Source: Deltaproteobacteria bacterium (GTDB lineage Bacteria; Desulfobacterota; GWC2-55-46; JAUVFY01). Taken from it: a stretch of 7,348 nt of DNA. Of the stretch, positions 1 through 6,974 are shown piece by piece; position 1 is the first letter of the stretch; every line of letters starts with the position of its first letter. The stretch spans positions 1 through 7,348 of the forward strand of contig JAUVFY010000057.1 in assembly GCA_030594025.1 (NCBI GenBank), read 5' to 3'. The position numbers were made by a program, and so were the translations under genes. The notes below the pieces were generated by a model, which was not told the DNA's origin, searched no databases, and worked only from the letters and a program-made list of their open reading frames with translations.

Positions 1-1878
1 GCCGTTGTGGCAAGGATAAACCAGGCAAAAAACGAAAACATCGGTCCCGAAGAGTACCTCGCCCGCAGCGGGGATTTTCTCTCCGAGAGGGTCGCATCGG
101 TCTACTCAGTTTACCAGAAAAAATTGAAGGAGATGTGCGCCCTTGACTTCGGGGACCTCATATGCGAACCCCTGCGGCTTTTTACCACCCGCCCCGAGGT
201 GCTCGAGGCCTACAGGGACCGGTTCCTCCATGTACTCGTAGACGAGTACCAGGACACGAACGGCTCCCAGTACCTCTTCATGAACCTCCTTGCCTCTCAC
301 CACCGTAACATATGCGCCGTGGGCGACCCGGACCAGTCCATATACGCCTGGAGAGGCGCGGACATAAGGAACATTCTGGACTTCGAGCGGGACTGGCCCG
401 ATGCCACCCTCGTAAGGCTCGAGCAGAACTACCGCTCTACGAAATTCATCCTGTCGGCCGCGAACTCCATAATAGACAGGAACAGAAAACGAATCGAGAA
501 GAACCTCTGGACGGACAATGCCGAGGGCCGGCTCGTAAGGTTCGAGGAGGCCCGGGACGAACACCACGAGACCGGGCTGGTAGCGGAAAGGATCAAAAAA
601 ACACTCGAGGAAAACACCTCTCTGAGCTACCGGGACTTCGCCGTCTTCTACCGCACGAACGCCCAGTCCAGGGTCTTTGAAGAGCGGTTTTTAAAGGAAG
701 GCATCCCTTACACCATAGTCGGGGGCTTGAGGTTCTACGACAGGCGCGAGATAAGGGACGCATTGGCCTACCTGAGGCTCGTCGTAAACAGGGCCGACTC
801 GCTGAGCCTCAAAAGGGTCATAAACACCCCACCGAGGGGTATAGGAAAAACAACGTTGGAAAAGGTATCGGCACTTGCAGGCGAGCTAAAATTGCCCCTT
901 TTCGACGCCTTCCGGGAGGCCTTAAAAAGGGGGATGCTCAAAAAGACGGGCGGCATTAAAACTTTCTTCGAGGCCTTTGATTCGTTCAAGGCGGAAGGTA
1001 AAACTGTCATGGACAGAGCTGTCATGGACAGAAATCTCCCGCTCCATGAACTCGCCCTGAGGCTCCTCGAGGACTCCGGGTACATGGGGATGTGGATAGA
1101 GGACGGCTCGGAGGAGGCGTTGACGAGGATAGAAAACCTCCATGAGCTCATCTCCGCGATAAGGGACTTCGAGAACTCTTTGGGCTCAGGGGGACCGGGG
1201 GAACCGGACGAAGAAGAGCCGTCGCCCACCACCCTGCTATCGGGGTTCCTCGACCAGGTCTCGCTCATAAGCGACGTGGACACTTACGAGGACAAGACAA
1301 ACAGGGTAACCATAATGACGCTCCATTCCGCAAAGGGCTTAGAGTTCCCCGTGGTATTCATCGCGGGTATGGAGGACGGGCTTTTCCCGCACTCAAGGAG
1401 CACCACCACACCGGACGAGCTCGAGGAGGAAAGGAGGCTCTGCTACGTGGGCATGACCCGGGCCATGGAAAGGCTCTTCCTGCACGCGGCGAGGACCAGG
1501 ATGCTCTTCGGGGAGTTGAGGTTCCAGACCCGCTCGCGGTTCATAGAGGAGATAGCCCCGGATTTCCTGGAACGCGTGGAATTGAGCGGTCTTGAAGGCT
1601 ACGGCAGGGACGAAGAAGGCGTCCATATCGACGGTGAGCGGTCATGGACCGAACGCTCTGAAACGGAGCCTTACTACACGGTCGACGACAGCCAGCTCGA
1701 CCCCTTTACAGACGACCCCTGGAGGGTGGGGCTCAGGGTAAGGCACCCGAGCTTCGGCCTCGGGGTCATAAAGGCACGGGAGGGCGTGGGCGGAGATACG
1801 AAACTTACGGTTAATTTCAAGCACGCGGGACAGAAAAAACTCATCGTCAAATACGCCTCCCTGATCCCCGTCTTATAA
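1..1878 (+). CDS. uvrD: UvrD/PcrA-family ATP-dependent DNA helicase, 5' end outside window
   Basis: This is a superfamily 1A 3'-5' DNA helicase of the UvrD/PcrA type, a family that acts in nucleotide excision repair, mismatch repair and removal of RecA or stalled RNA polymerase. The frame is open from the first base, so the GTG at position 7 is internal. About 140 N-terminal residues, including the Walker A loop, are missing by comparison with the family. Motifs seen in order are DEYQDT (Walker B, from 241), GDPDQSIYAWRGA (motif III, 322-360), QNYRS (motif IV, 424-438), TLHSAKGLEFPVVF (motif V, 1318-1359) and CYVGMTRAMERL (motif VI, 1441-1476). The last ~50 residues (about 1723-1872, with VGLRVRHPSFGLGVI) match the Tudor-like tail that binds RNA polymerase in PcrA/UvrD and separate it from Rep. 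An acidic, Gly/Pro-rich linker lies near 1180-1230. No clear terminator follows. UvrD and PcrA naming is interchangeable here. Confidence 0.95.
   Translation, partial: AVVARINQAKNENIGPEEYLARSGDFLSERVASVYSVYQKKLKEMCALDFGDLICEPLRLFTTRPEVLEAYRDRFLHVLVDEYQDTNGSQYLFMNLLASHHRNICAVGDPDQSIYAWRGADIRNILDFERDWPDATLVRLEQNYRSTKFILSAANSIIDRNRKRIEKNLWTDNAEGRLVRFEEARDEHHETGLVAERIKKTLEENTSLSYRDFAVFYRTNAQSRVFEERFLKEGIPYTIVGGLRFYDRREIRDALAYLRLVVNRADSLSLKRVINTPPRGIGKTTLEKVSALAGELKLPLFDAFREALKRGMLKKTGGIKTFFEAFDSFKAEGKTVMDRAVMDRNLPLHELALRLLEDSGYMGMWIEDGSEEALTRIENLHELISAIRDFENSLGSGGPGEPDEEEPSPTTLLSGFLDQVSLISDVDTYEDKTNRVTIMTLHSAKGLEFPVVFIAGMEDGLFPHSRSTTTPDELEEERRLCYVGMTRAMERLFLHAARTRMLFGELRFQTRSRFIEEIAPDFLERVELSGLEGYGRDEEGVHIDGERSWTERSETEPYYTVDDSQLDPFTDDPWRVGLRVRHPSFGLGVIKAREGVGGDTKLTVNFKHAGQKKLIVKYASLIPVL
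1004..1033 (+). repeat. 15-bp in-frame tandem duplication inside the helicase gene
   Basis: The 14 bases CTGTCATGGACAGA at 1004-1017 recur exactly at 1019-1032, a period of 15 bp or five codons. The protein therefore reads VMDRA followed by VMDRN. It lies in a segment of the 2B region that is variable in the family, so the reading frame tolerates it. It looks like a small slippage duplication. Confidence 0.8.
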
Positions 1879-1896
1879 ATGGTTCCCGTCTTTTAA
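1867..1896 (+). repeat. Imperfect 12-bp direct repeat spanning the helicase stop codon
   Basis: CCCGTCTTATAA (1867-1878) contains the end of the helicase gene and its TAA. CCCGTCTTTTAA (1885-1896) follows 18 bp later with 11 of 12 bases identical. Because the spacing is a multiple of three, the second copy is in frame: after the TAA the codons are ATG GTT CCC GTC TTT TAA, echoing the last codons Pro-Val-Leu-stop. It resembles a duplicated gene end and supplies a backup stop. Confidence 0.65.
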
Positions 1897-2037
1897 GCCG
1901 GTTTTATCAACAAAAAACTCTTTTCCATCTCCAATACCATAATATCCAGTACATACCGGACGGAGCATGCGCAAACCCATTCCCCTCTGAAAACGGCCCT
2001 TTCACCCCTTTAGCCATTTTCCTTCCCCGCCCTGGCA

Positions 2038-2066
2038 TTGAAAATACTTTTAAAACCTTATTAAAT
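2038..2066 (+). promoter_or_regulatory. Weak upstream promoter candidate for the galU run
   Basis: TTGAAA at 2038-2043 and TTAAAT at 2061-2066 are separated by 17 bp, a plausible but weak sigma70 pair. The same TTGAAA followed by CCTTATTA (2056-2063) faintly resembles a sigma32 heat-shock promoter, but the match and the 12-bp spacing are poor. A transcript from here would give galU a leader of about 70 nt. Confidence 0.3.
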
Positions 2067-2106
2067 CCGCTAAAACGCCTCCTTATACCGGCTCTGCTTC
2101 AGCTAC

Positions 2107-2135
2107 TTGACTTATGCCCGAAAAGCTACTATTAT
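2107..2135 (+). promoter_or_regulatory. Sigma70-like promoter immediately upstream of galU
   Basis: TTGACT at 2107-2112 (5 of 6 to consensus) and TATTAT at 2130-2135 (5 of 6) are separated by the optimal 17 bp. The expected transcription start, 6-9 bases after the -10 box, falls at about 2141-2145, and the galU ATG begins at 2145. The transcript would have an untranslated leader of zero to a few bases. The absence of any Shine-Dalgarno sequence before this ATG agrees with that. Confidence 0.65.
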
Positions 2136-2144
2136 CGAATAATT

Positions 2145-3002
2145 ATGAAGGTAAGAAAAGCGGTCTTTCCGGCAGCAGGTTTCGGTACCAGGTTCCTCCC
2201 CGCAACGAAGGCCATACCCAAGGAGATGCTCCCCCTTGTGGACAAGCCCCTTATCCAGTACACGGTCGAAGAGGCAAAGGCCTCGGGCATCGAAGAGATA
2301 ATAATAGTCACTGGCATGGGCAAAAGCGCCATCGAGGACCACTTCGACACATCCTTCGAGCTGGAGCTGCTTTTGAAGGAGAAGGGCAAGAGGCAGACGC
2401 TGGGCGCTATAGAGGAGGTCTCCGAGCTAATGCACTTTGCCTATACGAGGCAGAAAAAACCCATGGGCCTCGGCCACGCAGTGCTGTGTGCCAAAAACCT
2501 CGTGGGTAACGAACCATTTGCCGTTTTCCTCGGAGATGATATAATAGATGCCAGGGTGCCCGCTATGAAGCAGATGCTCCGGGTATTTAAGAAGTACTCA
2601 TCGAGCATCCTCGCCGTTCAAAGGGTCCCGAAAAGCCAGGCACACCTGTACGGCATTATCAAGGCCGAAAAGGTCTCGCCAAGGGTATACAGGGTACTTG
2701 ACCTCGTTGAAAAGCCGAAAAGGCCACCTTCGAACCTCGCAATCATAGGAAGATACATCCTCACCCCGGAAATATTCGATGCCCTCGAGGGGACAGGGCC
2801 CGGAAGGGGCGGCGAGATACAGCTCACCGACGCCGTAAAGGGGCTCATGAAGAAACAGACGGTTTATGCATACGAGTTCGAAGGGGAGCGTTTTGACGCG
2901 GGCGATAAAATTGGCTTTCTCAAGGCGAACGTCGCGTTGGCCCTCAAACGCCCCGAGATGAGGGCCGAGCTGAAAAGATTCCTTAAGGGACTAAACCTCT
3001 AA
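2145..3002 (+). CDS. galU: UTP--glucose-1-phosphate uridylyltransferase (GalU)
   Basis: This cytoplasmic enzyme makes UDP-glucose and pyrophosphate from UTP and glucose-1-phosphate, supplying glucosyl units for lipopolysaccharide, capsule and other glycans. At 285 residues it has normal bacterial GalU length. The nucleotidyltransferase signature AAGFGTRFLPATK lies at residues 10-22, with PKEML at 25-29. Further family motifs are KPMGLGHAV (105-112), LGDD (129-132, metal/nucleotide site), VEKP (188-191), GGEIQLTDA (222-230) and FDAGDKIGFLKA (250-261). ATG 2145 is chosen because the conserved KAVFPAAG block starts five residues later. No Shine-Dalgarno sequence precedes it, in line with the promoter placed directly upstream. 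The hsp20 gene begins 12 bp after its stop. RfbA/RmlA-type thymidylyltransferases are related, but the motif set and length fit GalU better. Confidence 0.95.
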   Translation: MKVRKAVFPAAGFGTRFLPATKAIPKEMLPLVDKPLIQYTVEEAKASGIEEIIIVTGMGKSAIEDHFDTSFELELLLKEKGKRQTLGAIEEVSELMHFAYTRQKKPMGLGHAVLCAKNLVGNEPFAVFLGDDIIDARVPAMKQMLRVFKKYSSSILAVQRVPKSQAHLYGIIKAEKVSPRVYRVLDLVEKPKRPPSNLAIIGRYILTPEIFDALEGTGPGRGGEIQLTDAVKGLMKKQTVYAYEFEGERFDAGDKIGFLKANVALALKRPEMRAELKRFLKGLNL

Positions 3003-3014
3003 GGCTTCGGGATT

Positions 3015-3482
3015 ATGGCCAAGATATCCAAAAAACAGGCACCACCAAAAAAGGCCGCCGAATCGGACGAAATGCTCGAGTTTATAATGGAGAGCATGAT
3101 GGAGGGCATGGAGGACTACCTGAGGCTCCGGGGCCCCGAACCGATCAATCACGTACCGCAGGTGGACATATTCTCGTCAAAAGAGGAGCTCATAGTGGAG
3201 GTGGAGCTCCCGGGAGTCAGAAGAAAAGATATCGACGTTAAGCTTTTTAAAACCACGCTCAACCTCAAGGCCCTCAAGTACGATTGTTTCGAAGAGGACA
3301 AGGGCAACTACATGTGCATGGAGAGGAGTTTCGGTAGGGTCTTCAGAACCATTGAACTGCCGGTGCCCGTAAATACATCAAAGACAAAGGCCATATACAA
3401 AAACGGGATACTCACCATAGTCATGCCCAGAGTCGAAGAAAAACGCGGCAAGCCGAGGAACATCACCATAGAGCCATTTTAG
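3015..3482 (+). CDS. Small heat shock protein, Hsp20/alpha-crystallin family
   Basis: This is an ATP-independent holdase that binds unfolding proteins and keeps them soluble for refolding or degradation; family members form large oligomers in the cytoplasm. The alpha-crystallin domain covers about residues 48-140. It contains VEVELPGV (61-68), ERSFGRVFRTIELP (103-116) and the hallmark NGILTIVMPR (130-139). The C-terminal I-x-I anchor that docks on a neighbouring subunit is ITI at 150-152. The N-terminal arm begins Lys-rich and then becomes a Met-rich amphipathic stretch (residues 19-36, five Met), probably a client-binding surface. The 155-residue length is usual. The ribosome site is weak: AAGG at 3001-3004 overlaps the galU stop, so translation may be coupled to galU. 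Lon follows 43 bp downstream, which suggests joint handling of damaged proteins. The exact subfamily name (IbpA, HspA and so on) cannot be set. Confidence 0.93.
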   Translation: MAKISKKQAPPKKAAESDEMLEFIMESMMEGMEDYLRLRGPEPINHVPQVDIFSSKEELIVEVELPGVRRKDIDVKLFKTTLNLKALKYDCFEEDKGNYMCMERSFGRVFRTIELPVPVNTSKTKAIYKNGILTIVMPRVEEKRGKPRNITIEPF

Positions 3483-3512
3483 TCGGGTCTTTAAACGCTA
3501 TTAACAAATTAA

Positions 3513-3518
3513 AGAGGA
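3513..3518 (+). promoter_or_regulatory. Ribosome binding site of lon
   Basis: AGAGGA stands 7 bases before ATG 3526 and fixes that start. It is the clearest Shine-Dalgarno sequence in the run; galU, hsp20 and thiL have weak or absent ones. The 43-bp gap around it shows no convincing promoter or terminator, so lon is probably read through from upstream. Confidence 0.75.
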
Positions 3519-3525
3519 CATTATA

Positions 3526-5925
3526 ATGGCAGAAGAAAGAGACGAACAACTTATAATACCTGACATACTACCGCTTCTTCCCATAAGGGACGTTGTCATA
3601 TTCCCCTACATGATAGTGCCCCTTTTTGTTGCACGCGAAAGCTCCATAAACGCGGTGGACAAGGCGCTTTCCAGGGACAGGCTGATTTTCATGGCCACCC
3701 AGAAGGACGTCTCAAAAGAAGAGCCCACGCCGGAGGACATTTACACTTACGGCTCGGTGGGCATGATCATGAGGATGCTCAAACTCCCCGACGGCAGGGT
3801 GAAGATACTGGTCCAGGGGATTGCAAGGGGGAAGGTTAACACATACCTGCAATCAAAGCCCTCCTACACCGTGGACATTACAAAGATAAAAGAGGTTCAT
3901 ATTGAAAAACTCACCATGGAGACGGAGGCCATGATGCGGAACATCAGGGAGTCCCTTGAAAAGCTCTCGTCGCTTGGAAAGGTGGTCTTCCCAGAGGTGA
4001 TGCTGGTCCTCGAGAACATAGAGGACGCCGGCAGGCTTTCGGACCTCGTGGCTGCGAACCTGGGACTTAACGTGGATGTCGCCCAGCAGGTCCTCGAGAC
4101 ACTGGACCCCCTGCAGAGGCTCAAGAAGGTAAACGATCTCGTAATAAAGGAGCTTCAGGTCTCACAGATGCAGGCAAAGATCCAGAACCAGGCCAAAGAA
4201 GAGATGGACAAGACCCAGAGGGAGTACTTCCTGAGGGAGCAGATGCGTCAGATAAAGAGCGAGCTCGGCGATATAGAGGACGCCACAGAAGAGGCTGAGG
4301 ACTTCAAGGGGAAGATAAAGAAGGCGAAGATGCCCCATGACGTGGAAAAGGAGTCCTTGAAGCAGGCCGAAAGGCTCGATATGATGCATCCTGATGCGGC
4401 CGAGGCCGCCATCATCAGGACCTACCTCGAGTGGCTCGTGGAGCTTCCGTGGAGCAAACATACAAAGGACACACTCGACATACAGAAGGCTAAAAAGGTT
4501 CTCGACAGCGACCACTATAACCTTACAAAGGTCAAGGAAAGGATCCTCGAGTACCTTGCCGTTAGAAAGCTCAAGAAAAGGATGAAGGGCCCCATACTCT
4601 GCTTCGTGGGCCCCCCGGGGGTTGGAAAGACCTCATTGGGGCGCTCCATTGCAAGGGCCATGGGGAGGAGCTTCGTAAGGATCTCTCTTGGAGGTATGAA
4701 GGACGAGGCGGAGATAAGGGGCCACAGGCGGACCTACGTCGGGGCTCTGCCGGGAAGGATTATCCAGGGCATGAAACAGGCGGGCACGCATAACCCTGTC
4801 TTCATGATGGACGAGATAGATAAGATCGGGGCTGATTTCAGAGGGGACCCCTCGTCGGCGCTGCTTGAGGTCCTGGACCCTGAGCAGAACAATGCCTTCA
4901 GCGACCATTACCTGGCCGTGCCATTTGACCTCTCAAAGGTCATGTTCATAACCACGGCAAACTTAACCGACCCCATCCCCGGGGCCCTGAAGGACAGGAT
5001 GGAGACGATCGAGATCCCGGGATACACCGAGGAGGAGAAAATCGAGATAGCGAGAAAGTTCATAATCCCGAGGCAGATTAAGGAGCACGGCCTTACCGAT
5101 AAGCTCATCGTGCTGCCCGACGAGACAGTTAAGAAGATAATAAGCGAGCACACGAGGGAGGCCGGGCTCAGGAACCTGGAACGCGAGGTTGCCACGGTTT
5201 GCAGAAAGGTTGCAAAGCAGGTCGCATCCGGCAAGAAGGAAACGACCGCAATAACACCCAGGACGCTTTCCGAGTACCTCGGAGTGCCCCGGTACCTGCC
5301 CGAGGCCGAGCAGGAAACCGACGAAGTGGGTGTGGCAACGGGTCTCGCCTGGACGCCCGCGGGAGGCGAGATACTTTACGTCGAGGCCACGACCATGAAG
5401 GGCAAGGGTCAGCTCACCCTCACAGGGCACCTGGGAGACGTCATGAAGGAGTCCGCCAAAGCCGCCCTCAGCTATGCAAGATCGATGGTCGGCAACTTCG
5501 GGCTCCCCTCAGACTTCTACAAGGACCTGGACATACACATACACGTGCCCGCAGGGGCGATACCCAAGGACGGCCCTTCCGCAGGAGTAACGATGGCCAC
5601 GGCCCTCGTATCCGTCCTCACCCAGACACCGGTAAATAAAGACGTGGCCATGACCGGCGAGATAACGCTCAGGGGAAGGGTCCTTCCGGTGGGGGGGCTA
5701 AAGGAAAAATGCCTCGCAGCCCTCAGGGCCGGCTCAAAGACCATCATCATACCGGACAGGAACAAGAAGGACCTCGAGGAGGTGCCCGGGGACGTAAGGA
5801 AAAAGATGAATATCGTAATGGTGAAACACGTGGACGAGGTGCTCGAGCTGGCATTGAAGAAAAAGCCCAAAAGGGCAAGAAAAAGAGCGAAGCCGGTAAG
5901 GAGAAAGGTTCAGGTAAGGGCTTGA
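3526..5925 (+). CDS. lon: ATP-dependent Lon protease, LonA type
   Basis: Lon is a cytoplasmic hexameric AAA+ serine protease that unfolds and degrades damaged proteins and short-lived regulators. The 799 residues match the usual LonA length and are uninterrupted. The substrate-binding LON N domain spans about residues 10-205 (ILPLLPIRDVVIFPYM near its start) and is followed by a coiled-coil-rich helical region (about 205-310). The AAA+ module has Walker A GPPGVGKT (362-369), Walker B VFMMDEID (425-432), a sensor-1 region TTAN (476-479), a likely arginine finger at R491 and sensor 2 in AGLRN (546-550). The protease domain (about 595-780) carries catalytic Ser685 in GPSAG and Lys728 in GGLKEK, the Ser-Lys dyad spaced 43 residues apart as in E. 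coli. The long N domain and helical region mark it as LonA, not LonB. After about residue 777 there is an unusually basic tail rich in Arg and Lys. It follows hsp20 in a probable operon. Confidence 0.97.
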   Translation: MAEERDEQLIIPDILPLLPIRDVVIFPYMIVPLFVARESSINAVDKALSRDRLIFMATQKDVSKEEPTPEDIYTYGSVGMIMRMLKLPDGRVKILVQGIARGKVNTYLQSKPSYTVDITKIKEVHIEKLTMETEAMMRNIRESLEKLSSLGKVVFPEVMLVLENIEDAGRLSDLVAANLGLNVDVAQQVLETLDPLQRLKKVNDLVIKELQVSQMQAKIQNQAKEEMDKTQREYFLREQMRQIKSELGDIEDATEEAEDFKGKIKKAKMPHDVEKESLKQAERLDMMHPDAAEAAIIRTYLEWLVELPWSKHTKDTLDIQKAKKVLDSDHYNLTKVKERILEYLAVRKLKKRMKGPILCFVGPPGVGKTSLGRSIARAMGRSFVRISLGGMKDEAEIRGHRRTYVGALPGRIIQGMKQAGTHNPVFMMDEIDKIGADFRGDPSSALLEVLDPEQNNAFSDHYLAVPFDLSKVMFITTANLTDPIPGALKDRMETIEIPGYTEEEKIEIARKFIIPRQIKEHGLTDKLIVLPDETVKKIISEHTREAGLRNLEREVATVCRKVAKQVASGKKETTAITPRTLSEYLGVPRYLPEAEQETDEVGVATGLAWTPAGGEILYVEATTMKGKGQLTLTGHLGDVMKESAKAALSYARSMVGNFGLPSDFYKDLDIHIHVPAGAIPKDGPSAGVTMATALVSVLTQTPVNKDVAMTGEITLRGRVLPVGGLKEKCLAALRAGSKTIIIPDRNKKDLEEVPGDVRKKMNIVMVKHVDEVLELALKKKPKRARKRAKPVRRKVQVRA

Positions 5926-5933
5926 AAAGGACA

Positions 5934-5948
5934 ATGCCTGACGATTAA
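5934..5948 (+). other. Four-codon mini-ORF between lon and thiL
   Basis: ATG CCT GAC GAT TAA (5934-5948) sits in the 27-bp lon-thiL gap, just after the purine-rich GAAAAGGA (5924-5931), and its stop lies four bases before the thiL ATG. It could pass ribosomes on to thiL by reinitiation, or it may be chance. The Shine-Dalgarno-like sequence is only about two bases from this ATG, closer than usual. Confidence 0.25.
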
Positions 5949-5952
5949 GTTA

Positions 5953-6972
5953 ATGCTTCTAAAGGATCTCGGTGAAGAGTCTTTAATAGAACACCTGGCA
6001 CGGAAATTCAACGTACCCCACCGTCGAATCATCAGGGCCATTGGGGATGACGCCGCAGTAACGGTCGAGAGAGAAAACACATGTCTCCTTACCACGACCG
6101 ACATCCTCATTGAAGGAATCCACTTTTCACTCGAATACTCTCAGCCGTACCAACTTGGCAGAAAGCTCTTAAGCATATCTCTTTCGGATATAGCTGCAAT
6201 GGGAGGGGAGCCGCTTTTTTTCCTCGTCTCCATAGCGCTTCCCCGGGAGTGCTCTGTGGAGTTCCTTGAAGAGCTTTACGAGGGGATAGGGGATTGTGCT
6301 TCTGAGTTTGGCGTTTATCTTATAGGGGGCAACACGTCGGCGTCGGATGGAAAGGTCATACTTGGCTCGACGCTACTCGGAGAGGCCGGTAAAGATGAGG
6401 TCATAACCAGGGGCGGGGCTCACCCGGGGGATATTGTCTATGTTACGGGCACCCTTGGTGACGCCGCCCTCGGGCTAAAGGTTTTAAAGGGCTCGAAAGG
6501 AAGCGCTGCGGGGCGGGATATCTTAAAGGGGCCCTGTAGAGAGGCCGTAAAAAGGCACCTTGACCCGATGCCCAGGGTGAAGGCCGGAAGGGCTCTGGCA
6601 GAAAAAAGACTCGCAACCTCCATGATTGACATAAGCGACGGCCTTGTAAGGGAGATAAAAAGGCTTGCGAGCGTAAGCGGGGTCGGCGCTGTCATAGAGT
6701 CACATAAGCTGCCCATTTCGGAGACATTAAAGGAGCGCGTTTCAAAAGACCCTGGAGAGATGAATCTCGCACTGGCCGGAGGGGAGGATTACGAGCTTCT
6801 TTTTACCTCACCGCCCGAAAAAACACAGTTCATAATCGAGCTGGCGAGAGAACTCGATTTACCCATCACACCCGTAGGGAAAATCTTCCCCAAACAGAGG
6901 GGGGTGGAGGTGGTTGACGAAAAGGGTACCCCGGTAAAACCGACCAAAGACGGCTTCGAGCACTTCGAGTAA
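5953..6972 (+). CDS. thiL: Thiamine-monophosphate kinase (ThiL)
   Basis: ThiL uses ATP to phosphorylate thiamine monophosphate to thiamine diphosphate, the active cofactor, in the last step of the bacterial pathway. The 339-residue length is normal. Family motifs of the PurM/ThiL fold are present in order: GDDAAV (31-36), TTTDILIEGIHF (47-58), SLSDIAAMGGEP (76-87), GGNTS (125-129), VTGTLGDAALGL (164-175), MIDISDGL (224-231), GGEDYELLF (276-284) and the terminal GFEHF (334-338). The Asp-rich motifs bind Mg-ATP and substrate. ATG 5953 is the only standard start between the in-frame lon TGA (5923-5925) and the conserved region, but no Shine-Dalgarno sequence is correctly spaced from it. A CTG at 5938 lies six bases after AAGGA and would add five residues. 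No TPP riboswitch is visible, so expression probably depends on the galU-hsp20-lon transcript. Confidence 0.95.
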   Translation: MLLKDLGEESLIEHLARKFNVPHRRIIRAIGDDAAVTVERENTCLLTTTDILIEGIHFSLEYSQPYQLGRKLLSISLSDIAAMGGEPLFFLVSIALPRECSVEFLEELYEGIGDCASEFGVYLIGGNTSASDGKVILGSTLLGEAGKDEVITRGGAHPGDIVYVTGTLGDAALGLKVLKGSKGSAAGRDILKGPCREAVKRHLDPMPRVKAGRALAEKRLATSMIDISDGLVREIKRLASVSGVGAVIESHKLPISETLKERVSKDPGEMNLALAGGEDYELLFTSPPEKTQFIIELARELDLPITPVGKIFPKQRGVEVVDEKGTPVKPTKDGFEHFE

Positions 6973-6974
6973 CC

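Larger units (their letters stand above)
1879..2144. other. Non-coding gap between helicase gene and galU
   Basis: These 266 bp hold no credible gene on either strand. Composition is visibly richer in A and T than the flanking genes, with homopolymer runs such as AAAAAACTC and CTTTTAAAA. I see no strong hairpin plus U-tract that would end helicase transcription. The right half contains the promoter candidates listed separately. The rest shows nothing I recognise. Confidence 0.7.

Noticed and set aside
106..567. Long minus-strand open frame within the helicase gene
   Set aside because: It lies opposite conserved helicase motifs II to IV, has a low-complexity Val/Gly/Pro-rich composition and no recognisable domain or ribosome site.
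823..855. GIGKT in the helicase as a possible Walker A loop
   Set aside because: It belongs to the conserved NTPPRGIGKTT segment of UvrD-type helicases in domain 2B, downstream of motif IV; the true Walker A lies before the window.
768..1283. 171-codon minus-strand open frame in the helicase gene
   Set aside because: Ser-rich shadow of the real coding frame, a typical result of this codon use; no promoter or domain is seen.
1879..2144. Riboswitch or small RNA gene in the gap before galU
   Set aside because: No strong stem, terminator or known aptamer sequence was found by eye, and the closest promoter leaves no room for a leader.
5199..5639. 146-codon plus-strand frame overlapping the lon protease domain
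   Set aside because: Its Arg/Gly/His-rich product is the frame-shifted reading of conserved Lon sequence, which is intact in its own frame.
5926..5952. TPP (thi-box) riboswitch controlling thiL
   Set aside because: The lon-thiL gap is only 27 bp and lacks the conserved thi-box sequence.
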